From: Gremmenia infestans
Lineage: Eukaryota > Ascomycota > Leotiomycetes > Helotiales > Hamatocanthoscyphaceae
Direction of reading: 5' to 3'
Length of the DNA stretch: 64,000 nucleotides
Assembly (NCBI GenBank): GCA_032629725.1
Contig: JAFEVB010000026.1
Coordinates: 62,001 to 126,000 of the forward strand
Shown here: positions 34,725 to 46,373 of the stretch, one piece after another
Layout of the letters: each line of letters opens with the position of its first letter
How positions within the stretch are numbered: the stretch's first letter is position 1
Translations under genes and position numbers: made by a program
The notes under the pieces: model-generated
The model's input: the letters and a program-made list of their open reading frames with translations, nothing else
Told to the model about the DNA's origin: nothing
Database searches by the model: none

Positions 34725-37376
34725 CTACTTCAGTCCACTTGGCGGCAAATCCTGTCCCCTGGTCCCCCAACGACTCTCGCTCTTCCCCAGCGTTAACTCC
34801 AACACTCCCCCATTCAGCCAGAAATCATGCGTGATCCAATTCTTCTCATACGGCCTCCCGTCCAAAGTCACGCTCTGGATATAGATATTCTCATACTCCG
34901 CATCGAAATTCACATTTCGTACCGTCGCCTTTTTTCCTGTCTGTCCACTTATAATGCTAACTTCTGGGAAATATGGCGGTGTGATCAGGTACACGTCTTG
35001 TCCGGACACAGGCCATAGACCTATCATAGCAAGCGTGGTGAAGGAGCCCATGGCGCCAGAATCATCGTTCCCTGCGATACCCGAGATTGTGTTGTTGAAC
35101 TGGGACGGGATGTAGAAGTGTGAGAATTTTGCGGAGAGGCCTGGACGGCCGGCATAATGGAATTGGAAGACGGGGAGGAAAGCTTGCTCGTCGCCGATGT
35201 ACAACAGGCCGGACGTGTGTAGGTAAGAGAGGCGGGCGGAGAATTGGTCGGGGCCACCTAGGGTGAAGATTAGGGAGGCCATGTCTTGGGGCACGAAGAA
35301 GGTGTACATCCAGGCGGAGCCTTCGTAGGTCTCGTGGCCGTTGGAGTTGAGGTAGCAGGAGGTGAAGTCGAGGAGTGGGGAGCAGAAGGCTGGGTCTTGG
35401 TACGCCCAGGAGCCATTTAGGTTTTTGGGCTGCAGGAAGCCGGTGTATCCTGTGTCGACGGTTTGGCCTTCGTGACCAGTGGTTCCGGCTACGAAGGACT
35501 TTTGGTCGCCCTTGTAGAGATGTCGCCAGTTATTTGACCGGTCGAGGTATTTTCCCACATCAGCATATTTACCGAGGCCTTTCGCGACTTGGGCGATGCA
35601 GAAATCATCGTAGGCGTACTCGACCGTCCGGGAGACGGAACGTGTCATCAGACCAGTGCCATCTGGGTCGTTGTCATGAATGGGGATGTAGCCTAGAGAT
35701 TTCCAGCTTCGAAGACCGCCGCGGCCTTCGATTGACCAGTCTGCAGGTTCATCTGATCGTCAGGTGGTTAGCTGGCAGTACGGGAGGAGGGGTATCTCGA
35801 ATTTCACCTTCAGCGTCTGAAATTAGAGCTTCATATGCCGTTTCCCAGTCTACCCCAGCCGTGATGCCTTTCAAGTATGAATCTGCCAAGACGATGTCTG
35901 CATTCGAGCCACCTTGAGTAAATCCCTTACAAAGAGACATTCGGCAATCAGGGAGTTTTCCTAGGTGATGTCAGCCACCCCTTGAAAGAGTAGAGGTGGG
36001 AATAAATAGACTTGCCTTCATGTCTATAGATATCAATCAAACTCCTGACCATCAGGGTCTGGCTTTTAGGGTCGAGCAAAGTAAGCAATGGATGAATACT
36101 CCTGAAGGAATCCCAAATACAGTAATACGAATCGTAGTACGGCTCGTTGGAGTCCCACAGGTAATTTTCTCCAGTGTAATCCTGCGGCGAGATCATCGAT
36201 CTGTAGATTCCCGACCAGAAAACAGTCTGCAGGTTATCATCCACTCCAGTTGCATCAACTTCGACCACGGAAAGCTTTGTTCTCCACGCATCCTCAGTAG
36301 ATTTCCGAACTTTCTCAAATCCGAAATCTGGGATTTCAGTTTCAGCATTGTGGCACGCTTGAGCTACACTTATGAATGACACGCCCACTCGAGTGAGGAT
36401 CTGATTGTTACTGGGCGCTTCAAACTGTGTCCAGGCTCCTGCTGCAGCCTGTGCCTTTGTGAGATTGTTGGTCCCAGGGCTAGGTACATTGTTCTGAAAG
36501 GTACCGGTTTGTCTGACTTCAGCTCCGGAGAAATCGGCACAAAAGTTGAGGTTGTAGGTTCCTACTCCAAATGAAGGGCCGAATGTACCAGTTCCTGTAA
36601 TTCTTCCAGTTTTCGGATCAACTGCAATGCTACCATTAGTTATTGACTGTGGTAGGTCTATCAAGTCCACGAGAATCAGAGGACTGTATGTGTTGTTTTT
36701 AGATGCATCGGTGCTGTTGGAGGGGAATGTCATTCGGTACAAAGCCGTGTGGTTTGTGACTGTCATCTCAGTGTTGATCAAAGTATCCAAGCTGACTGCG
36801 AAGTAACCTGGCTTAGCTCTAACGCTGCCATTCAACCGCTTGGTAGCACGGTTGTTTGAAGTAAAATTGCAGGTGGTAACATTATCTCCAGGGCATCCCG
36901 CCTGAGGGAAAATGGGAAAGTTTCCAAGAGAAGGAGACTAAGTAATTGGTTAGAACATGATTCCGCTGCTGTTTCTTGAAAATACCCCTCCTGTTCCATC
37001 ATCATGCATGTGGGAGAAACCCGTGATATTGCTGTCGTCAGAGGCAAATCCTCCTTGTTTTTCATCAGGATTGTCTACATCTGCCACTGCCTTTGCCATG
37101 CCTTTTCCAATGGTTAGTGAACGTTCCGATTAGAAAGCGCCAGTGGCCTACCAAATGGCAGTGTTGCACCAGGAAACACGTGACCTATACTGCTATTAGT
37201 CTTGGTCAATCTTGCCATAAGAAAGGATGCAGTGGGTTGGTACCTCCATTGACAGTCCCAATTAACGGGTTGATGTAGTCAAAGACATCGAAGTCTCTCT
37301 TCTCCGCCGGTAAACCAAACACAAGAGGTAGAGTAAGAGCAAGCCCAGTAAAGGATTTAATATTGATGTTATACAT
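34725..37376 (-). CDS. GH92 alpha-1,2-mannosidase-like, secreted
   Basis: Six exons: 37376-37244, 37184-37152, 37101-36986, 36937-36016, 35960-35808 and 35752-34725, total 794 residues. A signal peptide precedes a Lys-Arg (Kex2-type) site at AEKRDF. Family blocks are DYINPLIGTVNGGHVFPGATLPFGMAKAVAD, SHMHDDGTGG, SPSLGNFPIFP, YDSYYCIWDSFR, LPDCRMSLCKGFTQGGSNAD and GIAGNDDSGAMGSFTTLAMIGLWPVSG, with the catalytic acid/base region of the C-terminal (alpha/alpha)6 domain present. GH92 enzymes are calcium-dependent inverting exo-mannosidases that trim mannans or N-glycans. Intron 4 has the donor GAAG|GCAAGT and acceptor CCTAG; only the GC donor keeps HEG-KLPDCRMSLC in frame. Six N-glycosylation-type NxT/S sites fit secretion. 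Confidence 0.9.
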
Positions 37377-38394
37377 TGTGCCCTCGATGTATGGATGTTG
37401 ACGGAAATATGAATCTCAGGGGATGAGCTTCTATGTAAATCTGGACTCCGACCTCGACCTCGACCCCGCTAAGGCTCCCTGTGGGCCTGGCTCCTGCCCT
37501 CCCGGTGCAAAATGGTACTACCTAAATCATTTCACGACATGTCGCTACATAGACTATCCTCTAAAAAGTTCTATACCTGAGTGGTCACTAACTACTAAAG
37601 CAAGCAGACCTCCTGACAGAATAAGCTCGGGTCGTGGCTATATGGCGCCAACATAACTCATAAATTTGCGGGGTAAAAAGTGATAGTGGGGTCATGGCCG
37701 CCACCAACGCCTGTGCCGACCGGTACTCAATCATGGCTGACGGGCGTGATGAACTTGCATGAGTTAGATCTAGGTCTGACAAGAGGCGTTCCGGAGTTGC
37801 ACCGCGTTTTGTGGACATCAATCGATGTGGAGGTTGAATGAAGAAGGTGCCTCTCGGCAACTCGCCTCAGTTCGGTCCGACAGACAGCCCTTGAAGCTTT
37901 CGTGATACTGTAGGGAGCCAGACTACTAGTATCGAAGGAACATGTGTAATCGCTTGGAAGAAGTGCCTCACTTCATACTTCATGTTTAGAATAATCAAAG
38001 GCAGATTCATTTAGCCAGAAATTCTAAGAACCATTAATTCAGGGGTCCGGAACTCGCTACGGCCCGCCCCCTCCCCCTATCTTGATAGCCGAGAATCGTT
38101 CCACTCGGCATTTGTAAAGAGATCAGGATGATCTTTACGTTTCCCTCGTATTTTAGGGGTAAGTAGATTGACTTCCCTTTTATATAACCATTGACCACTC
38201 TAAAACCTTCTAAGCTCAAGAAATCGAAAGTCAGTGCCACAAGGTCACGTGGAATGATCCCGACAACAAAAAATGTATGACGTGACATGCTTGTACAACG
38301 TCACTGAACATCCTTCAACAATTGAGAACAAGATTCTCTACATCCATCTACAGAACAATAATTCCGACTCTCCAATACCAGTAGACCCTTCAAA
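37377..38394. other. Intergenic region between divergent genes
   Basis: About 1 kb upstream of both the GH92 gene (minus) and the glutathione transferase (plus). No recognisable gene; frames on either strand lack domains. Confidence 0.5.
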
Positions 38395-39403
38395 ATGGCC
38401 TCCAAATTCTATCACGATGATACCCCAGCAGAAATCAAGAATGCCAAAGTCAGACCCCAGAGCAGAATGTAGAAGTACGAACTAATGCGGGGTAAACAAG
38501 GGGCTTCACTTGATTACAATGTCAACACCCAACGGCAAAAAAGTTCAGATCTTTCTTGAGGAATTGAAGGAGAAGTATGGAACAGAATGTAAGCTGCACG
38601 CCTAGGCATTTAATCCAGGGAGAGTTCCCTACCTGGAGCTAAATATTCTCAGACACGAAAACACTCATCAATATCAGCACAAATGAGCAGAAGAAGGACT
38701 GGTTCCTCAAGCTGAACCCAAATGGTATGTTTTTCCAAGAATTGAAGGACTTTGACCTCATGTAGTCAATTCAGGAAGGATTCCAGTCATTGTCGACAAC
38801 ACAAAGAACCCGCCTTTCGCGGTCATGGAGACTTCTGCCGAACTTCTCTATCTCCTGAAAGAATTCGATCAGAATGATGCATTCGGTTTCAAAGACGAGT
38901 TTGAACGAAATAAATGTCTTCAGTGGCTGTTCTTCTGGCATGGCAGTGGACAACCAATCCAGGGTCAGTTGAACTGGTTTTCCAAGAATGCTAAGGACGA
39001 TCATCGTGAGTATTCACATCGCATCGAATGCATGCAGGAGATGATGCTAAGAGACATAGTGGCGCTTAATCGTTTCAAGAATGAAACCCTGAGAATTTAC
39101 GAAGTCCTTGAAATCCAACTCTCCGGAAAATACACGGGCCAGACTCGTGAATATCTTGCTGGTAAAGAACAGGGCAGCTACTCAGTTGCTGATATCGGAG
39201 CTTGGCGTAAGTGAATATTCTATTGAGCTTACTTTCGAGCTGGCAGCTGACAATGTGAAGCTTGGATTAATGCCTGGGGCGGGTCTGGTCATATTACTCA
39301 AGAGGATATGGATAAGTTTCCACATTTGAAGGGATGGCTTGAGCGGATTGGAAAGCGACCTGCTGTTCAGAGGGGCATTGATGCGAAGACTTGGCAGGTT
39401 TGA
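38395..39403 (+). CDS. Ure2-like glutathione S-transferase
   Basis: Five exons: 38395-38448, 38501-38588, 38653-38724, 38775-39206 and 39261-39403, total 262 residues. The thioredoxin-fold N-domain shows LHLITMSTPNGKKVQIFLEEL, then TLINISTNEQKKDWFLKLNPNGRIPVIVDN with the conserved cis-Pro after the ILE/VAL and the METSAELLYLL glutathione-contact block. The helical C-domain includes WLFFWHGSGQPIQGQLNWF and SVADIGAWPWINAW, ending PHLKGWLERIGKRPAVQRGI. This is the Ure2p/YfcG type, usually with glutathione peroxidase or disulfide-reductase activity, cytosolic. It lacks the prion-like Asn-rich N-terminal extension of yeast Ure2. The first donor is a weak GTCAGA; the frame NAK-GLHLITM supports it. 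Confidence 0.9.
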
Positions 39404-40742
39404 TGGAGATTGAGGTTAGAGTGACTAGGTTGAGGAATTCGATGTAGCTGGTCCTCGTCCCCTTCTTTACAATCAATGTTGGAAATTAACCTTGCTCTTC
39501 CTATCAAGTAGCTTTTTCAAATGCTTAACCTCATCTACTCAAGAAATAGGGAGGTTACGAAGTGTAACTTTGTGCCGCTATATAATGCCTCTCGGTCTCA
39601 GCGCATTCGAAGTCATCCACGACTTCAAACCTGGCGCAGCCAATCGCAATCCTCGAAAGCATGAAGCCTACTGTTTCCTACAACATCTTCAATTCGCACC
39701 TGTATGCTGCAGCCCCTTTCAGTAGAGCACTGTTGTTTGCTTGCGCATTTATCCCTACGAGCTTTATACTTTTGACAGAAAAAGAGCGAATGACAACAAA
39801 CTTAATTAATCTGGTCGTTTGGATTCAGGTTCTAAGTCAAGAAGTAGTGAATTTGTTTCCGCTATTTCATATATTACCGCATTGGTCCCTGTATCTATTG
39901 TAAGATTACCTATTGTGGAATTTTGAGTTTGTGTCTTGCTTTATTAGCGCTTCCTATTATGGAAATTCCACAGTACTTAGTAAGTTTATATTTTCCTTAA
40001 TTCTCCGCGTCATCGTCATCTTTCTCAGAAACATAAAAAGCGTGTTCTAGGACGATATCTCGCAAAGTCTACCAAGTATCGAAGAAGACAGTCCAATCTT
40101 CGTATAAGCCATTCCTATTTGTTTTATTCCATGAAATGGACCTGGTGATCGGCCGTGCTAGCTGTGAAAGGATTCGCCTTCAATTTGATGTTGTCCCATT
40201 TTTGTCGACGATGCGACGTGCTTGGCAGTAAAGAGTGGCTTGACAGCAAACGATGTTCGGTCGTTTGGAAGAGGAACACCTTTACGGTACCCAACAAATA
40301 CAGGCATCAACGACTGTTGTCGATATTGGTTTGCCAGCAATGGAATCTTCGACAGAGAGTAGTCTGAGCTTTCAGAGATGTGTCCGCCATTTGTTGATAT
40401 CCCTCGATAGGCTTCCTGCGACCTTGCTGAAGTAAACTACGCCGTAACAGAAAGTAATAGGAAAACAGAGAATGAAGGGGAGGTCAGTGAAATCCAATTC
40501 ACTACGTTCCTCACATCAAAGCAACAATAGCTAGAACCTATATCTCAGCACAACCTCTGATTCCCACAATAGGTACAATACAATACTCCAATTGCGAGCT
40601 GACACTTTGCTATACTCGTGAAGATGTGAGTTAACTTTTCCCTCTTGCCTCCATCATCCTTCAATCTGTCTTCATTACCATTGCTTGAAGAGAAGCTCTC
40701 TGAAGCCAAACACAGAAGCACAGACCAAATTCAAAAGCAATC
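39404..40742. other. Intergenic region
   Basis: About 1.3 kb, A/T-rich. A 46-codon ATG frame at 39585 (MPLGLSAFEVIHDFKPG) looks protein-like but is too short to assign. A 10 bp inverted repeat, tgtggaattt at 39914 and aaattccaca at 39963, could form a hairpin with a 39 nt loop. No gene is called. Confidence 0.4.
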
Positions 40743-41551
40743 ATGGCGCCAGACCTCCAACCCATATCGCCACCACATTCTCCTGAGCCCCCAGAGGGTC
40801 ACGAAGCTCCAAGCACCCAACTCCCGACTCCCATTCCCTCTCCTCCACCCTCACCAAGCTCAATCTCTGCAGCAGGTAGAGCCTGGTGACTTTCCACCAT
40901 GGTTACTACCGCTGAAGAGCTTGCTCGCCACCCCACTCCGGCATCCCCTCCAAAGCCTACGTTCAGCAATGACTTTTTCGAGGTCCGATCCTCACCCAAA
41001 AAGGGGCTGGGAGCGTTTGCATCGGTGGATATCCCAAAGGACACCGTCATAATGGCGGAGAAGCCCCTATTTCGAATTGAAGAAAATCAAATATTCTGGA
41101 CCTATGACGCTTTGTCGGATGAGCAAAAGCGGGCGTACAAGGGGTTGTCATGTTGGTTCGGGATCGAAGAGCATAAAATTCCGGCCATCTTCACAACCAA
41201 CAGGTTCGTTAAAAAGAATGCCTCAAAAGTCGTGGAACATTAACTGACCCTCCAATGTCTAGGTTCGAAACAGGCAAAGGCCTAGGCGGTATTTTCCTAG
41301 AATCTTCCAGGTTCAACCATACCTGCCACCCGTACTCGACCTGTACCTACCGCTGGGACGAAGCAGCAGATACGCTGACTTTCACGACCCTTATGGAATT
41401 GAAGAAGGGGGAGGAGATAACGATTTCTTACACTAATAGGCCTAAAACACTATATCGAAACTACGGTTTCCACTGCGATTGCCCCAGTTGCTTTACCCCA
41501 AAGGATATGAAGGAAGGCTCGCAGTCTGGTGTGGTTGTTCTAAAGCTTTGA
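40743..41551 (+). CDS. SET-domain protein (putative lysine methyltransferase)
   Basis: Coding exons 40743-40875, 40918-41203 and 41263-41551 give 235 residues; alternatively translation starts at the ATG at 40899 (197 residues), inside what would be a 42 bp first intron in the longer model. Both give the same frame downstream. The SET domain begins FEVRSSPKKGLGAFASVDIPKDTVIMAEKP and includes the pseudoknot motifs RFNHTCHPYSTC and KGEEITISYTNRP, followed by a post-SET-like CDCPSC. This arrangement is typical of the small fungal SET proteins (SMYD/SET5-like without MYND), which methylate histone or non-histone lysines. The insert between the two halves is short. It is not known whether it is active; the catalytic Tyr of ISYTNR is present. 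Confidence 0.85.
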
Positions 41552-42098
41552 GATAGTTAGGTGATACTGCGGACGGGTTGATGGTGGTGATGCTGTATTA
41601 TAATCACTTACTCAGGATGGGACATTATGAATGGGCTAGTTTGGGGCCAGGGGTGGAAATTTTATTTTGAATTCGATGATTATTTGACGGGCTGGAAAAT
41701 GTTCCAGCGAATGTGACACTTTCTCATACACCATCGGTGCAAACCTTTTCGGGATACTTTTAAATGTCCCACCTGCTATGAAACATCCAGCAGGTGGTAT
41801 CCTCTTCGACCCCTGATTCGGTCCTGTATTGCGGTGAGATATTCACCACCTTTTCAACGCGGTGCTGGTGTTGGCATAATCCTCCATGCTGCGTGGAACA
41901 TTCACCACATCAACACTTATCTCGACCTTACCCATATTAACTGTGAATGTATAGTACCACAAATATATATCCAAACCCTTTCTTGCGCTCAACGCCAACA
42001 GACTTCCACGAAACATCATCATCAGCTTGTCTCCATCCAACCCACTACACAAGATCCAACAGTCCCTAGACCCAACCAGAGATGTATCCAACTTCAAG
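41552..42098. other. Intergenic region
   Basis: Contains the SET gene 3' UTR and the upstream region of the next small frame. Nothing else recognised. Confidence 0.45.
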
Positions 42099-42368
42099 AT
42101 GAACTGCAATCCCACCAGTCTAGCAATAACCAAGACGAATGTCGCGACGCTAGAACCCCCTGAGTTAGGCGAAACGTTCAAGAGGCCCGTTCCACCGGCT
42201 TCGAGAACACCTGAGGAAAAGAGGATGTCGAGGGAAAAAGATGAGTGGGCAAAGAGGAGGGTGACAGTGGTCCCTGAGTGGTTGGAGGGTTCTGAGGGAG
42301 ACGGATGTGTGGGTTTTGGGGGAGAGATAGAAATTCAAGAGAGCAGTGGAAGTTCATCAGGAACTTGA
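42099..42368 (+). CDS. Small disordered hypothetical protein
   Basis: ATG frame of 89 residues, no intron: a Thr/Pro-rich start, a charged middle (RTPEEKRMSREKDEWAKRRV) and an acidic Gly/Ser tail (EIQESSGSSSGT). The strongly charged composition and unbroken frame are mildly gene-like, but no family was recognised and no splice or promoter evidence supports it. An upstream in-frame extension exists only from a non-ATG codon. Confidence 0.35.
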   Translation: MNCNPTSLAITKTNVATLEPPELGETFKRPVPPASRTPEEKRMSREKDEWAKRRVTVVPEWLEGSEGDGCVGFGGEIEIQESSGSSSGT

Positions 42369-42806
42369 ATATACAAACCTGTGGCCATCTATATTTCATT
42401 CAGATAAGTGGCAGCTGTATGCTACGAAGTGTAATATTATCTAGGCACCGTTTAGCTTCGCCCCTACCCTTATGCGCCAACTCAAAACTCCGGGAACCCG
42501 TTCCCAGAAATTATCTAAGTTCTTGGATTTTGGCGGCTATTGGCTCATGCGAGAGTCTTCAGACCTAGAGTTATATGACTAGTAGTAGTAATTATTATTC
42601 ACTTGCCACTCGTCTCTGTCTGAATAACTACAACCTGACATTCACATTATTTATTCCTTATCCTTTTGTAAGACACCAAAGACTATCATCTTTAGGCGCG
42701 CCCACTAATTCTAACCTCCAACATTCTATAAAAGACACCAGGTATCTCAACAAAACCACAGATGTGACTTGAATACAACAAGTCCTTCAAAAACAGAGGG
42801 TGAACC

Positions 42807-43343
42807 ATGGCACCTTGGAAGTGGCCTCGAATATTGAACCCATATCCAGAACAGCACCCTTTGTCAAAAGACTACCCTCGCTCGAAAGAAGGACTGGCTA
42901 GCCTGGGACGGACAACAGAACACGATAACACAAGTGGAAACGGCATGGACCTTTACCGAACACCGTGCCATGACGCTGGACAGACAGCAGTCTGCAGTTC
43001 GCACCAAGCTGAAGCTAATTCCACTCCTCAGCGCTCACTAATGACTAGCATCCGAAAGAATGCCACTATACCCAACGAAGCAACCCTAGAGTTCAGCGCC
43101 GAATCTGGTCTGGGAAGGAAAGGGGAAAGTCGAGAAGAGAAAGCTATGCGCGAGCGCCATGATCGAGCTCTTGAGTACTACAGAAAGCTTTCGGAGATCC
43201 ATCAGCGTAAGCGTGATCAAGGCGATAAGACTTATATTACGCGGACGCACGGGCAGGAGATTATGAACGAGTTGAAGGCCTACTACACAATAGAAAGGAA
43301 GAGAGATCGGCAAATGGCGTTGGCCTTGAGCCAGAGTATTTAG
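42807..43343 (+). CDS. Hypothetical charged protein
   Basis: Intronless frame of 178 residues with a good context (accATGg). The N-terminal half is polar (MAPWKWPRILNPYPEQHPLS). The C-terminal half (about 105-175) is a highly charged, helix-prone segment (REEKAMRERHDRALEYYRKLSEIHQRK and EIMNELKAYYTIERKRDRQ). No membrane segment, signal peptide or known domain. It could be a lineage-specific protein; function not assignable. Confidence 0.55.
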   Translation: MAPWKWPRILNPYPEQHPLSKDYPRSKEGLASLGRTTEHDNTSGNGMDLYRTPCHDAGQTAVCSSHQAEANSTPQRSLMTSIRKNATIPNEATLEFSAESGLGRKGESREEKAMRERHDRALEYYRKLSEIHQRKRDQGDKTYITRTHGQEIMNELKAYYTIERKRDRQMALALSQSI

Positions 43344-44186
43344 ATTTGGATGACGTGGTGTGAATACGAGGGAGGTGTGGGGTGGCCTGGGAATAACGAA
43401 ACGAGCGATAGAGAATTGGAGAGAGCTCAGGGTGGTCTTTGAGCACATGATAGGTAGAGTAAGAGATATGAAGGACGATAAGAGTCGAGACATTTGTAAG
43501 GAAGAGCAAAGAGAGCAGCGTAGATATTCAATACTTTAGTTTGTTTAGGGTTCTGGTATAGCAAATGACGAATTGTGATTTGAAGGAACATGAAAGAATA
43601 TATTATTAAGAACGGCTGGTAAATTTGAGAAAAAAAAGTACCCATGGGACAGATTTAAAATCAATCCAACGATGATATATTATTCTTGTACATGGAATTA
43701 GCATTCTAGCACCAAAACGACGAAAGTACCAAGATAAAACAGAAAAGAACCCGAGAAGGCACACGGTTCGGTTGCATATTGAAAAACTTTGCCTACGCGT
43801 ACATTCTCTTTCCATGGGAAGGAGTGACTGACGGCACGTGAAAAGAGGTCCCGTTTAGTCTGCATGCAAGGAAATGGTCTTAGTCGTTGTAATAAAATGT
43901 CGTAAGAATGAATACATTTAATACCTTTGTCTAAAATCGAATCTGTAGTGTAAAATAGCACTTTTGATGTGATTGAATTAAGGATATGTCGATGTCTTGA
44001 AGACAGATTTGTAAGCAAATTAGCATCAATTATGTAACGTACCACGTACTGTCAGAGACCCTCTATGAATCTATAATGTCAGATGCTTAAGAGCATCCAT
44101 CATCAATTCTGACCCTCTATATACGAAATCGCGAACTTATCTCAAAGGTCTCCGGTTACTCATCTAACTAGTCTAGCCCAGGTTTA
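43344..44186. other. Intergenic region
   Basis: About 840 bp. Frames on the minus strand here start at non-ATG codons and have no domain, so none is called. Confidence 0.45.
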
Positions 44187-44905
44187 GCACCTGGCTGACC
44201 AGCCTTGACTTGAGAATATCGGAATCACTCAAAGAGTCTAAACCCTCCTCCTACGTTGTGCTTTTATCCGGAACTCATGTTACTGGCAAAGAGACTCTCG
44301 CAGTCTCTCTGTCACAAGCATTGAGCTGTCCATGGCAGAAGGCCCAAATGATTCACGCATTTGCAGAATTTGGAGCTCACTCTCAGGCAAAGAAAGGATA
44401 CAATTATAGCGAGGTCTTTGGGCGAATTTGGGTTTCCAAGATGCGAAGAGCTGGCTTCTCGTCTAATGGAAACGAATCCGACGTAGAATCAGAGGTCGAA
44501 ATTCCCAAGAGGCTGGAGAATAATTGCACGGCGGTCATCACATGCAATGCGATGCGCAAGCCAGCTCGAGATGCCATTCGGGATGTTATGCTAGCGCACT
44601 CGATCAAAACAATTTTTGTGATTATGCATATCACAACAGAGTCACTTTCTGGGAGGACTTTAGGAGCCGAAGAGCCTGAATTGGCTAAGAGAATTATGGG
44701 AGAGAGGATAGCGGATATTGGAAAACCGCTGGAGGAGGAAAAGGATGTCTATATTGGATCGACTCAATACACGACGTTGATACATCGTTTTTCGAGATCA
44801 AGGAGGGAATACGTCGGCAGTTTGTTGATCCCTGAGGACTTTGCTTTTTATTTCATTAATTCCTCGCAAGAGCTTTCCAACCTCGCTTTTGCAGTAATCT
44901 CGTAA
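44187..44905 (+). pseudogene. P-loop kinase-like protein, 5' end missing
   Basis: Open frame of about 238 codons to the TAA at 44905. It opens after a CTAAC branch-like site and a TTTAG acceptor-like site (about 44164-44186), so an upstream exon is implied, but no in-frame ATG precedes the nucleotide-binding loop and no convincing first exon was found. The loop reads LLSGTHVTGKETLAVSLSQAL, a Walker A in which the residue after Lys is Glu instead of Ser/Thr. Later blocks, QAKKGYNYSEVFGRIW, AVITCNAMRKPARDAIRDVM and TLGAEEPELAKRIMGERIADI, resemble small-molecule kinases of the gluconokinase/shikimate-kinase type. The C-terminal part after VYIGS seems divergent. Either the start exon was missed or this is a 5'-truncated relic. 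Confidence 0.5.
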
Positions 44906-46373
44906 AGAGACTTGCAGTGGTTGACGATGACGTCCAGGTCTTCGATCAAGGGCGCGAATTTCAAGTATGAGGGGTCGAGGTCGAGATTCGAAAGGTCGCC
45001 GAGGTACTCGATGATCTTATTGATTTTTAATGAGACGCGGCGTGGTTGTCAAGACTCGTCAGGTCCTAGACAGTGCATCTGTGTCACTCTTGGGTCTTCA
45101 ATGAGATATAATAACACTGGCCTGCCTTGGCCTGCTATGAACCCGATGTCGCCCGTCAAGGCATGATCTCGCCCCAACTTAGAATCTGCTTTCTTTGAGC
45201 TGAGAGAATCTCTCCACCGATTGTTTCCACGTTCTTAACCTGTACCCGAGAGTGCTATTTGTGCGCTGAGTCAGGAGCTTGGGGATAATAGCTTTAGTGG
45301 TGGTGTTGAGCAATGAGTGTTGTGCAATCGAAGTTGAGGGAAATGAAGGTAAGGATTTTTATCTACCGCGCCGGAGCTCTATGGCCTCCACGATTTCAAC
45401 TTCAAAGCTAGTTTCTCGAGCTAAGGCTTTCAGGGAACGCTTATGATACTTCACTAGAAGCGCGCCATCAGATGCCCCATGCAGATTCCGCGGCATGATA
45501 CGTGACAAGGGTCCAGTCCGACGTCGAGAGTAATTTTGAGGATCGAATTGTAAGAAATTTCTTTCGGTATGGATCTATCTTACTGGATTCTTCCATCCCT
45601 CCTGAAAATCGGACCTATTCAGGCGTGCTTCAAGGTAGTTGGCAGCAACCGGGAACAACGGGGATGTGAAAATATTCAGGCTGCCCGGATCGTCTACATC
45701 GTTGTCTTGATTGTGTTCTGTTTTATTTGTGTCTCATACCATTATACTAACTGCTATAGTACTTCGAGATCCAACAGTCTAATAATCTGTTGAGGTTCAG
45801 AATTCTTAGACAATCGAGTTTCGATGAATGTGTTGGAAGGGGGAGACAAACATTTTCCCTCAAAGCTGTTTACCTTACCATCATTGTACCCCCATGCCAC
45901 CTCAACAACTCATTCGTGTACAGCAAAACAAAACACGCAAGTCTCATTCGTCATGTTGACTCATGATCCACAAAGGAGATTCAAGATATTCCTACGCAAG
46001 ATTAAAAAGTTGCTTCTGGTTTGAATTGATGGGCTGCATCACGAGGTAGATGTCACTCAAAGTTGCTTGATCATAATTACACTTTCGTTAGAAGCCGAAA
46101 ATACCCAGTACGTCGTTTGCTACTGCCATGGTTGAAAATCCTGTGAATGGGTTGCCACCGCAAAGCTGCGCCACAATGATTCACAGGCCTTTGATTCAGA
46201 AACATCTCTAAAACTCACTGATAAAGACATCCAGACTGGCCAGTCTCTTGAATCTCTTCTTTCCCCCACATTCCAAGATTCCAAGCATCCGCTAAAACAA
46301 AGAACTAGCTTCAGTATACCTAGGTGACTTCTGCCGTACAATTTCACAGCCATCAACTACCCCCCTCTTCCAA
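44906..46373. other. Intergenic region
   Basis: About 1.5 kb. A 74-codon ATG frame at 45569 contains one hydrophobic helix (VYIVVLIVFCFICVSY) but has no other support. Otherwise promoter-like sequence for the gene at 46374. Confidence 0.4.

Noticed and set aside
39914..39972. Short inverted repeat that could be a transposon end
   Set aside because: Only 10 bp stems and a 39 nt loop, with no target-site duplication or transposase nearby.
43698..44045. 115-codon minus-strand frame
   Set aside because: Begins at a non-ATG codon (GTG) and has no domain; fungal genes need ATG.
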